Origin: Enhygromyxa salina
GTDB taxonomy: Bacteria; Myxococcota_A; Polyangia; Nannocystales; Nannocystaceae
Direction of reading: 5' to 3'
DNA: 64,000 nucleotides
Assembly: GCF_000737335.2 (NCBI RefSeq)
Contig: NZ_JMCC02000090.1
Span: forward strand, 1-64,000
Shown: piece by piece, positions 34,220 through 43,786 of the stretch
How the letters are laid out: every line of letters starts with the position of its first letter
Position numbering within the stretch: position 1 is the first letter of the stretch
Notes under the pieces: generated by a model
Databases searched by the model: none
The model's input: only the letters and a program-made list of their open reading frames with translations
Told to the model about the DNA's origin: nothing
Position numbers and translations under genes: made by a program

Positions 34220-35656
34220 ATGCCCATCAGCCTGCCCATCGTCGGTGAGCGCGAGCCGGCCCGTTCAGATCTCCCGCCCCAGACACCGCAGAAGGTCTAC
34301 TTCGTCAGCCTTGGCTGTCCGAAGAACCAGGTCGACACGGAGGTCATGCTTGGGGTCGTGCGTGCGGGCGGTCACTCGCTGGTCGACGACCCCGAGCTTG
34401 CCGACACATTGGTCGTCAACACCTGCGGGTTCATTGACGCAGCCAAGGAAGAATCGATCGAGACGATCCTCGAGCTCGCGCGGGTCAAGGCGGGCGCAGC
34501 CGAAGCTGGCGCCGGACCCAAGCGCTTGGTCGTTGCCGGGTGTCTGAGCCAGCGCTACCCGACCGAGCTCGCCGACGAGATGCCCGAGGTCGATCACTTC
34601 TTGGGCAGCGCCGACATGCTGGGCCTTCAGACCGTGCTGGGTGGCGCGGCCCAGCGCATGGGCGTCAGCCCGCTGGATCGCCGCTCGTGGCTGTACGACC
34701 ACAGCACGCCGCGCCAGACCTACGGGGCCGGGCACACCAACTACGTGAAGATCGGCGAGGGCTGCGATCGCCCGTGTGGGTTCTGCATCATCCCCAAGCT
34801 GCGTGGCCCGCAGCGCTCGCGTCCGGTGTTCGACATCGTCCAAGAGGTCCACGCTCTGGTCGGCGCGGGCACCCGCGAGATCTGCTTGGTCGCCCAGGAT
34901 CTGACCACCTACGGCACCGACCTGGGCGCGCGCGGGCTGGCGCCCTCGAACCTCGAAGGTCTGCTCGACGCGCTTGGTGAGATCCCCGAGCTTCGTTGGA
35001 TCCGCCTGCACTACGCCTACCCGACCGCCGTCACCGACGGCCTGATCGAGCGCATCGCCACCCACCCCAAGGTCGCCACCTACCTCGACGTGCCGATCCA
35101 GCACGTCGACACGGGCGTGCTCAAGAAGATGCGTCGCGGCTACACCGAGCGGACCGTGCGCGACTTGGTCGAGCGGATCCGGGCCCAGTCCGCCAGGATC
35201 TGGCTGCGCACGACCATGCTCGTCGGCCACCCGGGCGAGGACGAGGCCGCCTACCAGCGCCTGCGCGAGTTCATCGCCGAGGGCGAGATCGACCACCTGG
35301 GCGTGTTCCCGTGGTCGCGCGAAGACGGCACGACCTCCGCCATGCAGCCCGAGCGCGTCGACGATGCGCTGGCCAACGCTCGCGCGACCGAGCTCATGGA
35401 GTTGCAAGCGGGGATCCGCGAGCAAAAATTCGCAGCGATGCAGGGCGACCTGATCGAAGTCCTCGTCGACGGCATCTCCGACGAGAGCGAGCTCTTGCTC
35501 GACGGCCGCCACGAGGGCCAGGCCCCCGAGATCGACGGCAAGGTGATCCTGCTCGACGGCACCGCCAACCCCGGCGACTTCGTCCAGGCCCGCATCATGC
35601 AGACCACAGCGCACGATCTCATCGCCACGCTCGACCTCGACCGCGAAGAACCCTAG
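34220..35656 (+). CDS. rimO: Ribosomal protein S12 methylthiotransferase RimO
   Basis: 478 residues. The N-terminal UPF0004 domain has three Cys ligands (SLGCPKNQVD, VVNTCGFIDAAKEES, VVAGCLSQRY). The radical-SAM cluster is CDRPCGFCIIPKLRG. The reading LVAQDLTTYGTDLG and IQHVDTGVLKKMRRGY are RimO-specific compared with MiaB. The C-terminal TRAM domain binds substrate. RimO methylthiolates the conserved Asp of S12. I chose ATG 34220; the track could begin at 34184 but the extra residues lack homology. Confidence 0.95.
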   Translation: MPISLPIVGEREPARSDLPPQTPQKVYFVSLGCPKNQVDTEVMLGVVRAGGHSLVDDPELADTLVVNTCGFIDAAKEESIETILELARVKAGAAEAGAGPKRLVVAGCLSQRYPTELADEMPEVDHFLGSADMLGLQTVLGGAAQRMGVSPLDRRSWLYDHSTPRQTYGAGHTNYVKIGEGCDRPCGFCIIPKLRGPQRSRPVFDIVQEVHALVGAGTREICLVAQDLTTYGTDLGARGLAPSNLEGLLDALGEIPELRWIRLHYAYPTAVTDGLIERIATHPKVATYLDVPIQHVDTGVLKKMRRGYTERTVRDLVERIRAQSARIWLRTTMLVGHPGEDEAAYQRLREFIAEGEIDHLGVFPWSREDGTTSAMQPERVDDALANARATELMELQAGIREQKFAAMQGDLIEVLVDGISDESELLLDGRHEGQAPEIDGKVILLDGTANPGDFVQARIMQTTAHDLIATLDLDREEP

Positions 35657-35677
35657 ACGGTTTAGGACCGGTTTAGG

Positions 35678-35794
35678 ACCCCCACATAGACCTCAGACTT
35701 CGCCGACTACGGCCGCTGGCGCGTCCGGTCGCTTCGCTCCTCGGGGCTGGCTGTTCGTAGGCGCATGTGTGTGGCCCCCTGCAAGGGGGCTCTC
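35678..35794 (-). repeat. Dispersed repeat R2, copy 3
   Basis: On the minus strand: GCCCCCT-TGC-AGGGGGC hairpin, then CACACACATGCG, CCCCGAGGAGCGAAGCGACC and GTCGGCGAAGTCTGAGGTC, ending TATGTGGGGGT. It matches copies 1 and 2; the hairpin stem is conserved while the loop varies. It lies 22 bases after rimO, in the convergent gap before the kinase-receiver gene. A second copy of only the end (CCCCACATAGAC) follows at about 35800. Confidence 0.85.
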
Positions 35795-35826
35795 CTCGAT
35801 CCCCACATAGACGGTGCCGGCTCCAG

Positions 35827-36310
35827 CATCAGCCCCCGCGTGGCTGCAGCGGAGAACCCGGCCCGAACAACGACGAGCGCACAAAGGCCGCCGACGGCCC
35901 GAACCCGGCGTATCTACGCACGTGGAGATTAGCGAAGAGAAGCGCGGCCGGGCCAGTGAGAAGACACGAGAGGAAGCGGGGCCACGAGACTGGAGTAGAC
36001 CTAGCCGGGTTCGGGTCGTCGGCAGCCCGTGCGCGCTGCCACGTCGGAGCCCCCGACCCCCGCGGGCTCGGGCATCAGCCTCCGCGTGGCTGCAGCGGAG
36101 AACCCGGCCCGAACAACGACGAGCGCACAAAGGCCGCCGACGGCCCGAACCCGGCGTATCTACGCACGTGGAGATTAACGAAGAGAAGCGCGGCCGGGCC
36201 AGTGAGAAGACACGAGAGGAAGCGGGGCCACGAGACTGGAGTAGACCTAGCCGGGTTCGGGTCGTCGGCAGCCCGTGCGCGCTGCCACGTCGGAGCCCCC
36301 GACCCCCGCG
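35827..36310. repeat. Direct tandem duplication, two units with a 246-bp period
   Basis: Unit 1 (35827-36064) and unit 2 (36073-36310) are almost identical; I see only a few substitutions such as AGCCCCCGCG/AGCCTCCGCG and GATTAGCG/GATTAACG. Both contain GGAGAACCCGGCCCGAACAA and CACGAGACTGGAGTAGACC. No credible gene uses the region. With the adjacent R2 copy it makes up nearly all of the 676-bp convergent gap between rimO and the kinase-receiver gene, so the duplication seems recent and untranslated. Confidence 0.93.
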
Positions 36311-36332
36311 CACAACCAAGCAAAGACCGAAC

Positions 36333-37688
36333 TTACACGAGCAACCGCCGGATCGTCGTGACCAGTGCGTCTGGATCCGTAGGCTTGACCAAGAACCCCG
36401 ACGCCCCAAGTCGCAACAGCAAGCGCCAGTCCGGCGCTCCACCGACGCCCGTGACCACGACGATCGGGACATCGCGCGTCTGTGGGTTGGCCCGCAGCGC
36501 CGCCGTCAGCTCGGTCCCGTTGAGACCCGGCATGCTCAGATCCAAGATCGCCACGCTCGGGGGATCGCGCATCGCATGTTGCAGCGCCGTCGCGCCATCC
36601 GAGACGAGATCCAACGTGGCGTTGGGGAACGACCCGCTGATGAACTTCGCGGTCCAGCGCAGGCACGCATGGTCGTCGTCGGCGATCATGATCCGCGTGG
36701 GCGCGCTCGACTCGCTCAAGCGGTCGCGCGCGACCGCCAGCGCGGTCCGCAGCGCGTGGGCAGACGCGATCCGCGACTCTGGATCTTTCGCCAACGCCCG
36801 CATCAGCACGTCGTCGAACACATCGGGGAGCCCGGGCGCGACCTCGCTCGGCTTGCGCGGCGTCTCGTGGATGTGGGCCCGCAGCAGATCCGCGACCCGC
36901 TTGGACTCGAACGGGTGGCGGCCGGTGAGCAGCTCGTAGGCGATCACGCCGATCGCATACACGTCCGAAGCGTGGGCGTACTGCGGCGACACGTGACGCT
37001 CCACCGCGATCTCGGGCGCGATATAGGCTGGGGTCCCCGCGACCGGCTCACGGCCGGCTGCCCATCCACCCAAATTGATCGCCAGTCCCATGTCGGTGAC
37101 GACCGCCCGAAACCCGGGGCCGATCATCACATTACTTGGCTTGAGATCCCGGTGCACGGCCCCGACAGCGTGCAGCGCCGAGACCCCACGGCAGATCTGG
37201 TCGAGCACGGAGAGCGCGTCGTCGAGCGCGACCGGGCGTTGCTCATGGCCCGCGACCCACTCCTCCAAGGTCGTGCCCTTGATGTACTCCATCACGAAGT
37301 AGGGCGAGCCCTGGTACTCGCCGCGGGCGTAGATCTCGACCAGGTTGGGATGGCGAGCGCGCGCCATCGCGCGGGCCTCTCGAACAAACAGCTCGTGCAA
37401 TTCCTCGGTGTCGACGTGCTTGGGGTGGATGAACTTGATCGCAACCTCGCGCTCGAGCCTCTCGTCGACGCCATGCAGCACGATGCCCATGCCGCCCTCG
37501 CCGAGCTGCCGCAAGATTCGGTAGGAGTTTTGGATCAACGCCCCGATCGGAATCCAGCCCAGATACGGAAGGTCGCCGGTGCGTGGGGACGGCTCGTCAA
37601 TCGAGATTGGCTTGGTGTCGTCCATCGCCATCGCGACGGGGATTCCCGATGTTTCGAGGTCAGCTTTGTCTTCGTTCACTCCTGCCAT
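36333..37688 (-). CDS. Ser/Thr protein kinase fused to a response-regulator receiver domain
   Basis: 451 residues. Kinase domain at about 55-325: Gly loop LGEGGMGIV, Lys in REVAIKFIH, catalytic loop HRDLKPSNVM, APE as IAPEIAV. The activation segment starts DMG rather than DFG (VVTDMGLAI). The receiver at about 332-450 has the Asp pocket IADDDHACL, phospho-acceptor ILDLSMPG, VVTG and LVKP, so it looks able to receive phosphate. A hybrid of a eukaryote-like kinase and a two-component output could let one module regulate the other. It has no membrane segment. Two unusual histidine-kinase fragments lie upstream. Confidence 0.93.
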   Translation of the reverse strand: MAGVNEDKADLETSGIPVAMAMDDTKPISIDEPSPRTGDLPYLGWIPIGALIQNSYRILRQLGEGGMGIVLHGVDERLEREVAIKFIHPKHVDTEELHELFVREARAMARARHPNLVEIYARGEYQGSPYFVMEYIKGTTLEEWVAGHEQRPVALDDALSVLDQICRGVSALHAVGAVHRDLKPSNVMIGPGFRAVVTDMGLAINLGGWAAGREPVAGTPAYIAPEIAVERHVSPQYAHASDVYAIGVIAYELLTGRHPFESKRVADLLRAHIHETPRKPSEVAPGLPDVFDDVLMRALAKDPESRIASAHALRTALAVARDRLSESSAPTRIMIADDDHACLRWTAKFISGSFPNATLDLVSDGATALQHAMRDPPSVAILDLSMPGLNGTELTAALRANPQTRDVPIVVVTGVGGAPDWRLLLRLGASGFLVKPTDPDALVTTIRRLLV

Positions 37689-37811
37689 TGTGGCCCACGA
37701 GGATTACAGGGATTCGCGACGTATGGATCACAGCAAACCTTGCTGCCCCGACGTCGCATGAACGCTCAAACTTGCCGGCGATTAAAGTTGCCGCGCGCCT
37801 AACATTGCCGT

Positions 37812-38150
37812 GTGGATGAATCAGCTAGGGAACAGCTACGGAAGCTCGCACATCGGGACGCCCAGCGCGCCCTTGGTCTGACCGTCCGCGCCCTGGTGCA
37901 CGAGCTACGCAATGCCATTAATCCAGTGCCTTTGCAGCTTGCGGTCTTGCGCAAATCCGCCGCGTCCGGGGCGAGCCTGCAAGATGTGCTCGCTGGTCTG
38001 CATCAGAGCATCGAGCGGGCCCAAGAGTCACTGCATCTCGCGTCGCGACTCGCCGACGAGTTTGCGCCGCCCCATCGCGATGACGACGAGGACCGGCAGC
38101 TGTGGGAGCGGCTGTGTCTGGACACTCGCCCACGTCGGAAGCTCGAGTGA
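37812..38150 (+). CDS. Stand-alone histidine-kinase dimerisation/phosphoacceptor (HisKA-like) protein
   Basis: 112 residues from GTG, almost wholly helical. The segment LVHELRNAINPVPLQLAVLRK is an H-box of HisKA type, with the phosphorylatable His followed by ELRN. A second helix (SIERAQESLHLASRLADEF) completes a four-helix dimer hairpin. No ATP-binding domain follows: the gene ends after about 25 acidic/basic residues. It could be a phosphotransfer protein, or a dimerisation partner. It is convergent with the next gene, which carries a similar module. Confidence 0.7.
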   Translation: MDESAREQLRKLAHRDAQRALGLTVRALVHELRNAINPVPLQLAVLRKSAASGASLQDVLAGLHQSIERAQESLHLASRLADEFAPPHRDDDEDRQLWERLCLDTRPRRKLE

Positions 38151-38155
38151 CTTGT

Positions 38156-38821
38156 TCAGTGGCGCAGCTCGAGACCTGGCCACGGCCCCTGAAATTCCGT
38201 GAGCAAGGTGGTGAGGCGCTGCATCTCGCCCATGATCAGCTGGAGCCGCGCGCGCTTGCTTGGGTCGGCGCCTGCGCCTTCCTTTAGCATGAGCCGCTCG
38301 AGCAGCTGTGCTTGCAGGTACATGTTGTTGAGCAGGTTCCCCACCTCGTGGGTGAAAGCCTTGGCGGACTTCTCGAGCTTGGCGAACTGCACTTGATCGG
38401 GATCAGCGTGCGGCTCGAGCTGAACGCCGCGGCCCAGCAACGCGCTGATCTTGGACCGAAGCTCGAGCGGATCGACAGGGCTGAGGATGTGATCGACGAC
38501 CCCATGCTGGGACCCACGAAACCCGCGGGGATCGACCGTGGTGTTGGTCACAAACACGATCGGCGTGGTCGAGAAACGCGGGCACTCGCGCAGCCGCTCG
38601 GCGCACTCGAAGCCGCTCATACTGGACATGGAGGCGGCGATGAGCAGCACGGCGAGCTCGTCGCATTCGGTCGCCAGCTGCAGAGCCATCGACCCCGAGC
38701 GGGCCCGCAAAATTGGGCCGCCGGTATCTTGCAGCGCCGCCTCGATCGAATTGAGTGATTCGATGTCCTCGTCGACGACCAGAATCGAACCAGACGTCAT
38801 GGTAGCGTTCACCGAATTCAT
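38156..38821 (-). CDS. Pseudo-receiver domain fused to a HisKA-like helix, no ATPase domain
   Basis: About 221 residues. Receiver-like N-terminus (ILVVDEDIESLNSIEAAL), but the phospho-acceptor Asp site reads LLIAASMSSMSGFE, where LLLDxxMPxMSGFE is expected, so Ala replaces Asp and phosphorylation is unlikely. After the receiver comes an acidic-basic linker and a helix FTHEVGNLLNNMYLQAQLLERL with an H-E-x-x-N pattern as in HisKA. There is no HATPase domain. Start sites are ambiguous: 38866, 38821 and 38800 are all in frame. It converges on the small HisKA-like gene with five bases between. Confidence 0.72.
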   Translation of the reverse strand: MNSVNATMTSGSILVVDEDIESLNSIEAALQDTGGPILRARSGSMALQLATECDELAVLLIAASMSSMSGFECAERLRECPRFSTTPIVFVTNTTVDPRGFRGSQHGVVDHILSPVDPLELRSKISALLGRGVQLEPHADPDQVQFAKLEKSAKAFTHEVGNLLNNMYLQAQLLERLMLKEGAGADPSKRARLQLIMGEMQRLTTLLTEFQGPWPGLELRH

Positions 38822-38954
38822 CGAGGCCGAATGTCCTGCATCTGACACACCGTACCAGCCTCCCATGCATGCGCGATCCCAAATGCATGGGTCACGACGC
38901 GCAAATCATGCCGATTTTTCGCGTCATTGCGCGGGGCCGAGTGCCACCGCAGTG

Positions 38955-40559
38955 TCAACGCGCGCGAAGGTCAGCGAGCAATTGTTGGGGCAGCGACCCC
39001 GTCTGCTGGAAGCCGCGCATGTACAGAATTGGCTCTGTGCCCAGGGCAGCCACCGTCTTGCCAGCGATGCGCTCACCGTACTTGCGAGGCTCGTAACCTG
39101 CGAGTTCGCGATGGACGGCGGCGCGGTCGACCGACGGCGATGACCCCGCCGCAGGCAAGCGCTCGAGCAGGTCGCACAGCGCGTCGAGGCTGTTCATCTT
39201 CATGTAGGGACACGTCGCGCAGCCGCCCGCGGTCGAGCACCCTTCACCGCCGGACACGCCCGGGATGATCGGCAGCACCGTGTCACCGGTGGTGGTCACG
39301 GCCTGCGCGGCGACGGGGAAAATGATCTCGATCTCCACCGTAGCCCGCTCGGCGGCGGCGAGCCGATCCCGCAGCGCCCGGACGATCGCCGTGACCATTC
39401 CGGCCTCGGTGCCAAGCACGAAGCGCAGCCGCCTGGGCGGGTCAACCGCCGGCTCTGCGAGCGCCGCGTCGAGCTTTGCGGTGATGTGATCCAGGATGTT
39501 CTTGGTCGAGCCAACCACGCCCCGACCTTCGCGCTGGGCCCGGAGCGCCAGCGCAAACATCTCGCCGGGGACCTCGAGGTGGGCCGTGACGTCGACGTTG
39601 GCGGTGGGGCTGTCGTAGTAGTCGCGCTCGACCTGGTCGGTGACGGCGGCGCCAAACATGTGGTGAACCACGCAGTTGCCCTGCTCGAAGTAGTGAAAGC
39701 GCGGCAACAAGGCGCGGATCGTCTCACTGGTGTGGGCCGGATGCAGCGCCGCGATCGCGTCATCACCCAGCTCGAGGAGGGTCGCGAACAGCCGCGCGAG
39801 GTTCTGGCCCATGTACGTGTCGGGGCCAAACCACACGTGCGCCTGGGGCTCTTGCGCGAAGGTCTGTAGCACCGTGGCGACCACGTTGCTCGACGTGCAG
39901 GTGATCGTGGGGACCACGTGGTGGGCGTGCGCCTTGGTCCGCAAGCTGGTGTTGATGTAGACGACGTGCAGCGAGTTGGGGGTCGCCGCGGCCTGCTCGA
40001 GCCACGCGGCGTAGGCTCGGGACTCGGCCGCCTCGGCCAGCGAACAGCCGATCGGCTGCTCCGCGACCCGCCAGCACCCAACCTGTTGGAAACCGGACGC
40101 GTCGAGGATCGCGCGCACGTTCTCGGACATGAAGTCGACCCCGAGCACGACGATCTCTTTGGCCCCGGCGCGCGCCATGTCGACGCCGCGATCCGCCATC
40201 ACCAGCGAGTCCGAGATGTTGATGTGCGGCCAGTCGCAGGCCCACAGCACGCCCTGCAGCTCGGCGTCCATGTAGTAGTGCGCGACCACGCCGGCCTCGC
40301 GCGAGCGCAAGAGGGCTTCGAGGCGCGCGACGACTTCGGGATCCGGGTCGAGAAATTCTGCCTGGGCCTCCGCAAACGCCCCCTGGGCGGCGAATCCAGT
40401 GGCACGGACGATCAGCGAAGGGAAGGGTGTTGCGCTGGGCAAAGGCGACCTCGGTGGCCCAAGCGTATCCCAAAACACCGCGCGTGGCCTTCGACGTGCG
40501 CTTTGTCTTACGAGCACGGCGGCCGAGCTGTGCTCGGACCGCCGCTCTTGCTTGGGCAA
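38955..40559 (-). CDS. nadA: Quinolinate synthase NadA, long form
   Basis: 534 residues, longer than the common 310-350. The core is recognisable: VVAHYYMDAELQGV near the start, ISDSLVMADRG, VDFMSENVRAIL, ITCTSSNVV (Cys ligand), VWFGPDTYMGQNLARL, LGTEAGMVTAIV and CSTAGGCATCPYMKMNSLDALCD with the C-terminal Fe-S cysteines. NadA condenses iminoaspartate with dihydroxyacetone phosphate to quinolinate for NAD synthesis using a [4Fe-4S] cluster. The first 50 residues up to LIVRATG are Arg/Pro-rich and may not be translated; a later start is possible. An R1 element lies immediately upstream. Confidence 0.9.
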   Translation of the reverse strand: MPKQERRSEHSSAAVLVRQSARRRPRAVFWDTLGPPRSPLPSATPFPSLIVRATGFAAQGAFAEAQAEFLDPDPEVVARLEALLRSREAGVVAHYYMDAELQGVLWACDWPHINISDSLVMADRGVDMARAGAKEIVVLGVDFMSENVRAILDASGFQQVGCWRVAEQPIGCSLAEAAESRAYAAWLEQAAATPNSLHVVYINTSLRTKAHAHHVVPTITCTSSNVVATVLQTFAQEPQAHVWFGPDTYMGQNLARLFATLLELGDDAIAALHPAHTSETIRALLPRFHYFEQGNCVVHHMFGAAVTDQVERDYYDSPTANVDVTAHLEVPGEMFALALRAQREGRGVVGSTKNILDHITAKLDAALAEPAVDPPRRLRFVLGTEAGMVTAIVRALRDRLAAAERATVEIEIIFPVAAQAVTTTGDTVLPIIPGVSGGEGCSTAGGCATCPYMKMNSLDALCDLLERLPAAGSSPSVDRAAVHRELAGYEPRKYGERIAGKTVAALGTEPILYMRGFQQTGSLPQQLLADLRAR

Positions 40560-40562
40560 CTG

Positions 40563-40660
40563 GTTTCAGCTCGGGCGAGGGTTTCAGCTCGGGCGAGGGT
40601 TTCAGCTCGGGCGAGGGCTTCTCGCCCGCTTGCGGACGCGTTCGTAGACTCTTCTCGCTG
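40563..40660 (+). repeat. Dispersed repeat R1 with a triplicated 18-bp end
   Basis: Three tandem copies of GTTTCAGCTCGGGCGAGG run into a normal R1 body (CTTCTCGCCCGCTTGCGGAC, GCGTTCGTAGACT). The site is between nadA and the methyltransferase gene, both on the minus strand. It is directly upstream of the nadA open frame, so it could influence nadA expression or form its 5' leader. Confidence 0.87.
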
Positions 40661-40702
40661 GCTCGAGCGTGCTGCGCAGGTCAGGGCTCCCCGAGGGCAG
40701 CT

Positions 40703-41665
<963 letters not shown>

Positions 41666-41683
41666 GAGCGCCCCCGGTTTTGA

Positions 41684-42529
41684 TCAGCAGTTCTCGGCGC
41701 TGATGTACACCCACCAGACGCCTTCGTTGTCGAGGTCGTCGACCTCGTGATAGGTGCCGAGCCCCTCGCCGTCCTCGTCCTCGTCCTCGGACCAGATCCG
41801 CACGTTGGTGAACCCGGCCTCTTGCAAGAGCTCGCTGAGCTCGATCAGGCTCCACACCCGCCACGAGTAGGTGAACGCGTTGTCGATGCGCGACTCGTCC
41901 TCGAACTCGAAGTGAATGGCGCAGTCCATGTGCGAGGTGAGCGGGTTGAAGTCGACCTGCTCCCACGCGTAGATGAAGCTCTCGCCGCCGTTGATCACGC
42001 CAGCGTCGTCCTGGACCTCGCGCTCGTTGACGTCGTGCATGCAGACCTCGGTGCCGCCGTAGGCGTCGAGATACAGCACCCCATCTGCGGCGAGCCCGGC
42101 CCGCGCGGCCTCGAAGTAGCTGCGCAGCGCGTCACGGGTGTCGAAGCACCAGTACGAGAAGTTGAAGCCGACCGCGACGTCGACGAGCGGCGCGCTGGGC
42201 TCGAGCACGTTGCCGTTGCGCAAGGTCAGGCGCGACTCGTAGTCGCCACCAGCTGGGCGGATCCGCTTCTCCAGCCCCCACATCAGGGTCTCGCGATCGA
42301 GGTCGACGCCGATCGCCGTGCGCTGCGGATCGCTCATGACCCACGCGAGGCTGAACACCGCCGTTCCACAAAAATCCTCGCGCACGCTCATCGCCTCGCG
42401 GCCGCGCAGCTTGCGAAAGGTCGAGGTGGTGAACGCGACCTCCGAGGGCGGATCTTGGACCGACAGCTCGTAGAGTTCGTGCCGATCCGCGGTCGCAGCT
42501 CGGCCCCTGGGGCGCTTTTGCTTGGCCAT
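41684..42529 (-). CDS. Class I SAM-dependent methyltransferase-like protein, paralogue 2
   Basis: 281 residues. The same landmarks as its downstream neighbour: MSVREDFCGTAVFS, IGVDLDRETLMWG, LRNGNVLEP, VGFNFSYWCF, GVLYLDAYGG, FNPLTSHMDCAIHFEFEDES, then FTYSWRVWSLIELSELLQEAGF and the ending GVWWVYISAE. The Cys of DFCGTA and the HxHFEFED-type region are common to both. The acidic segment is short here (SEDEDEDGEGLG). What it methylates is not known. It is probably the first gene of the two-gene operon. Confidence 0.82.
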   Translation of the reverse strand: MAKQKRPRGRAATADRHELYELSVQDPPSEVAFTTSTFRKLRGREAMSVREDFCGTAVFSLAWVMSDPQRTAIGVDLDRETLMWGLEKRIRPAGGDYESRLTLRNGNVLEPSAPLVDVAVGFNFSYWCFDTRDALRSYFEAARAGLAADGVLYLDAYGGTEVCMHDVNEREVQDDAGVINGGESFIYAWEQVDFNPLTSHMDCAIHFEFEDESRIDNAFTYSWRVWSLIELSELLQEAGFTNVRIWSEDEDEDGEGLGTYHEVDDLDNEGVWWVYISAENC

Positions 42530-42577
42530 GGGCTGCCGCCGATCTAGTGGAGCCCGCCGCAGCGGTCAAGGGCCGCC

Positions 42578-43039
42578 CTACGGCTCGAGCATCGGGCGGA
42601 GGCCGTCGTAGGCGTTGGTGATCTTGCGCGCGACCTCGGTCGCGGCGGCGTACTTTTCAGGATCGCTGGCGAACTTGTCTGGGTGGTACTGCGCGATCAA
42701 GCGCCGGTAGGACTTGCGAACCGTGGCAAAGTCCGCGCCAACGGGCACCTCGAGGGTGCGATACCAACCCTCGATCTCGCGCTGGTTGGTGCCAGGACCA
42801 CCGCGGGCGCGGGCCTCTTCGAACGCGCGCTCCCAGGCGTCTTCGGCCTTGGTCGCGGCTCGACGCGCGCGTCGGCCGGCCTTGGCCCCGATCGTGTCGG
42901 CGACCTCCTGGGCGACCTCTCGCTCGACCTCGTTGTCGAGCCGCCGCCGCTCGCGGGTGTCAGCGTCGACCGAGAACGCGCTCGCGAAGTCCGAGACGTT
43001 CGCACGCGTCACGTCCCACAGCCGCTTGCCGATGCCCAC
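42578..43039 (-). CDS. J-domain (DnaJ-like) protein
   Basis: 153 residues. The first 85 are basic, helical and without homology that I recognise (GAKAGRRARRAATKAEDAWERAF). The C-terminal 65 residues are a J domain: WYRTLEVPVGADFATVRKSYRRLIAQYHPDKF with the HPD tripeptide, then ATEVARKITNAYDGLR. J domains stimulate the ATPase of DnaK. With the J domain at the end and no Gly/Phe or zinc region, this is a class III co-chaperone that would bring a special client to Hsp70. Confidence 0.88.
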   Translation of the reverse strand: MGIGKRLWDVTRANVSDFASAFSVDADTRERRRLDNEVEREVAQEVADTIGAKAGRRARRAATKAEDAWERAFEEARARGGPGTNQREIEGWYRTLEVPVGADFATVRKSYRRLIAQYHPDKFASDPEKYAAATEVARKITNAYDGLRPMLEP

Positions 43040-43106
43040 GGATCGAAGTGTGGCGCCCCACGCTCACGAGGGCAAGGGCTGCGGGGAGGCGCCGGCCCCG
43101 AGCAGG

Positions 43107-43733
43107 TCACTTGGGCTTGGGCTTGGGCTGCCCGCGCTGGGGCGTTGGAAACTGCCGCGTGCGCTCGTCTTGTGCGCTGCTCGCTGGCTTGCTTGGGATC
43201 GGCGGCGGCCGAAACACCGTCGTGGTCTCGGCCGGCTTGGCGTCGCTTGGGACGCGCGGAAACGAAGCGGTCGCGCTGTCGTCGTCGTCGTCGTCGTCTA
43301 CCGGCTCGAAGCTGGCCGGCGCTGGCCGAGCGAGGAGCACCCGCGTGGTGTCGTCGTCGGGGGCGTCGCGTGGACTGGGCTCGGGCAGACGCAGCGGCGC
43401 CCCGCTGTCGAGCGGGCGACGCTGTTCGAGCAGCGCCTCGATCTGCGCGGCCATCTGCGGGTCGAGGCTGACGAACTCCACGCCCATGCCCTGCGGCCGC
43501 CGAGAGTGCCGCACGACCTTGGCGACCGCCTCGATCACGGTTGGATCGTCGACGAGGATCGTGAAGCGCAGCTCGATCAGCGACCCAACCGGTAACAACG
43601 CCGCGCTGTGCACGAAGACCCCACCACGCGAGAGGTCCGACACCCACGTCGAGGCATCACTCGAGAACTCCTCGTTGATGGGGATGCGATCGCCTCCGCG
43701 GCGCTCGTCACCTGATTGTTCGGACCCCGCCAC
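43107..43733 (-). CDS. PilZ-domain protein
   Basis: 208 residues. PilZ core at about 10-100: RRGGDRIPINEEF at the N-terminal edge, then DLSRGGVFVHSAALLPVGSLIEL, VVRHSRRPQGMGVEFVSL. The RxGDR and D-S-x-GG arrangement resembles c-di-GMP-binding sites, though the first box is RRGGDR rather than RxxxR. The last 100 residues are disordered, with an Asp run and many Pro. PilZ proteins commonly control motility or secretion in myxobacteria. It follows the J-domain gene's direction but with a 67-base gap. Confidence 0.85.
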   Translation of the reverse strand: MAGSEQSGDERRGGDRIPINEEFSSDASTWVSDLSRGGVFVHSAALLPVGSLIELRFTILVDDPTVIEAVAKVVRHSRRPQGMGVEFVSLDPQMAAQIEALLEQRRPLDSGAPLRLPEPSPRDAPDDDTTRVLLARPAPASFEPVDDDDDDDSATASFPRVPSDAKPAETTTVFRPPPIPSKPASSAQDERTRQFPTPQRGQPKPKPK

Positions 43734-43786
43734 CTGGTGAGTCTAGGCCATTTGGGCCCACCGTTGTGATGGGCCCAAATGGCGGG

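Noticed and set aside
35814..37802. Long + strand frame opposite the kinase-receiver gene
   Set aside because: Runs through the 246-bp duplication and antisense to the kinase; no domain seen.
38955..40559. nadA as a fusion with a second enzyme
   Set aside because: The additional residues are spread among conserved NadA motifs and show no second catalytic motif.
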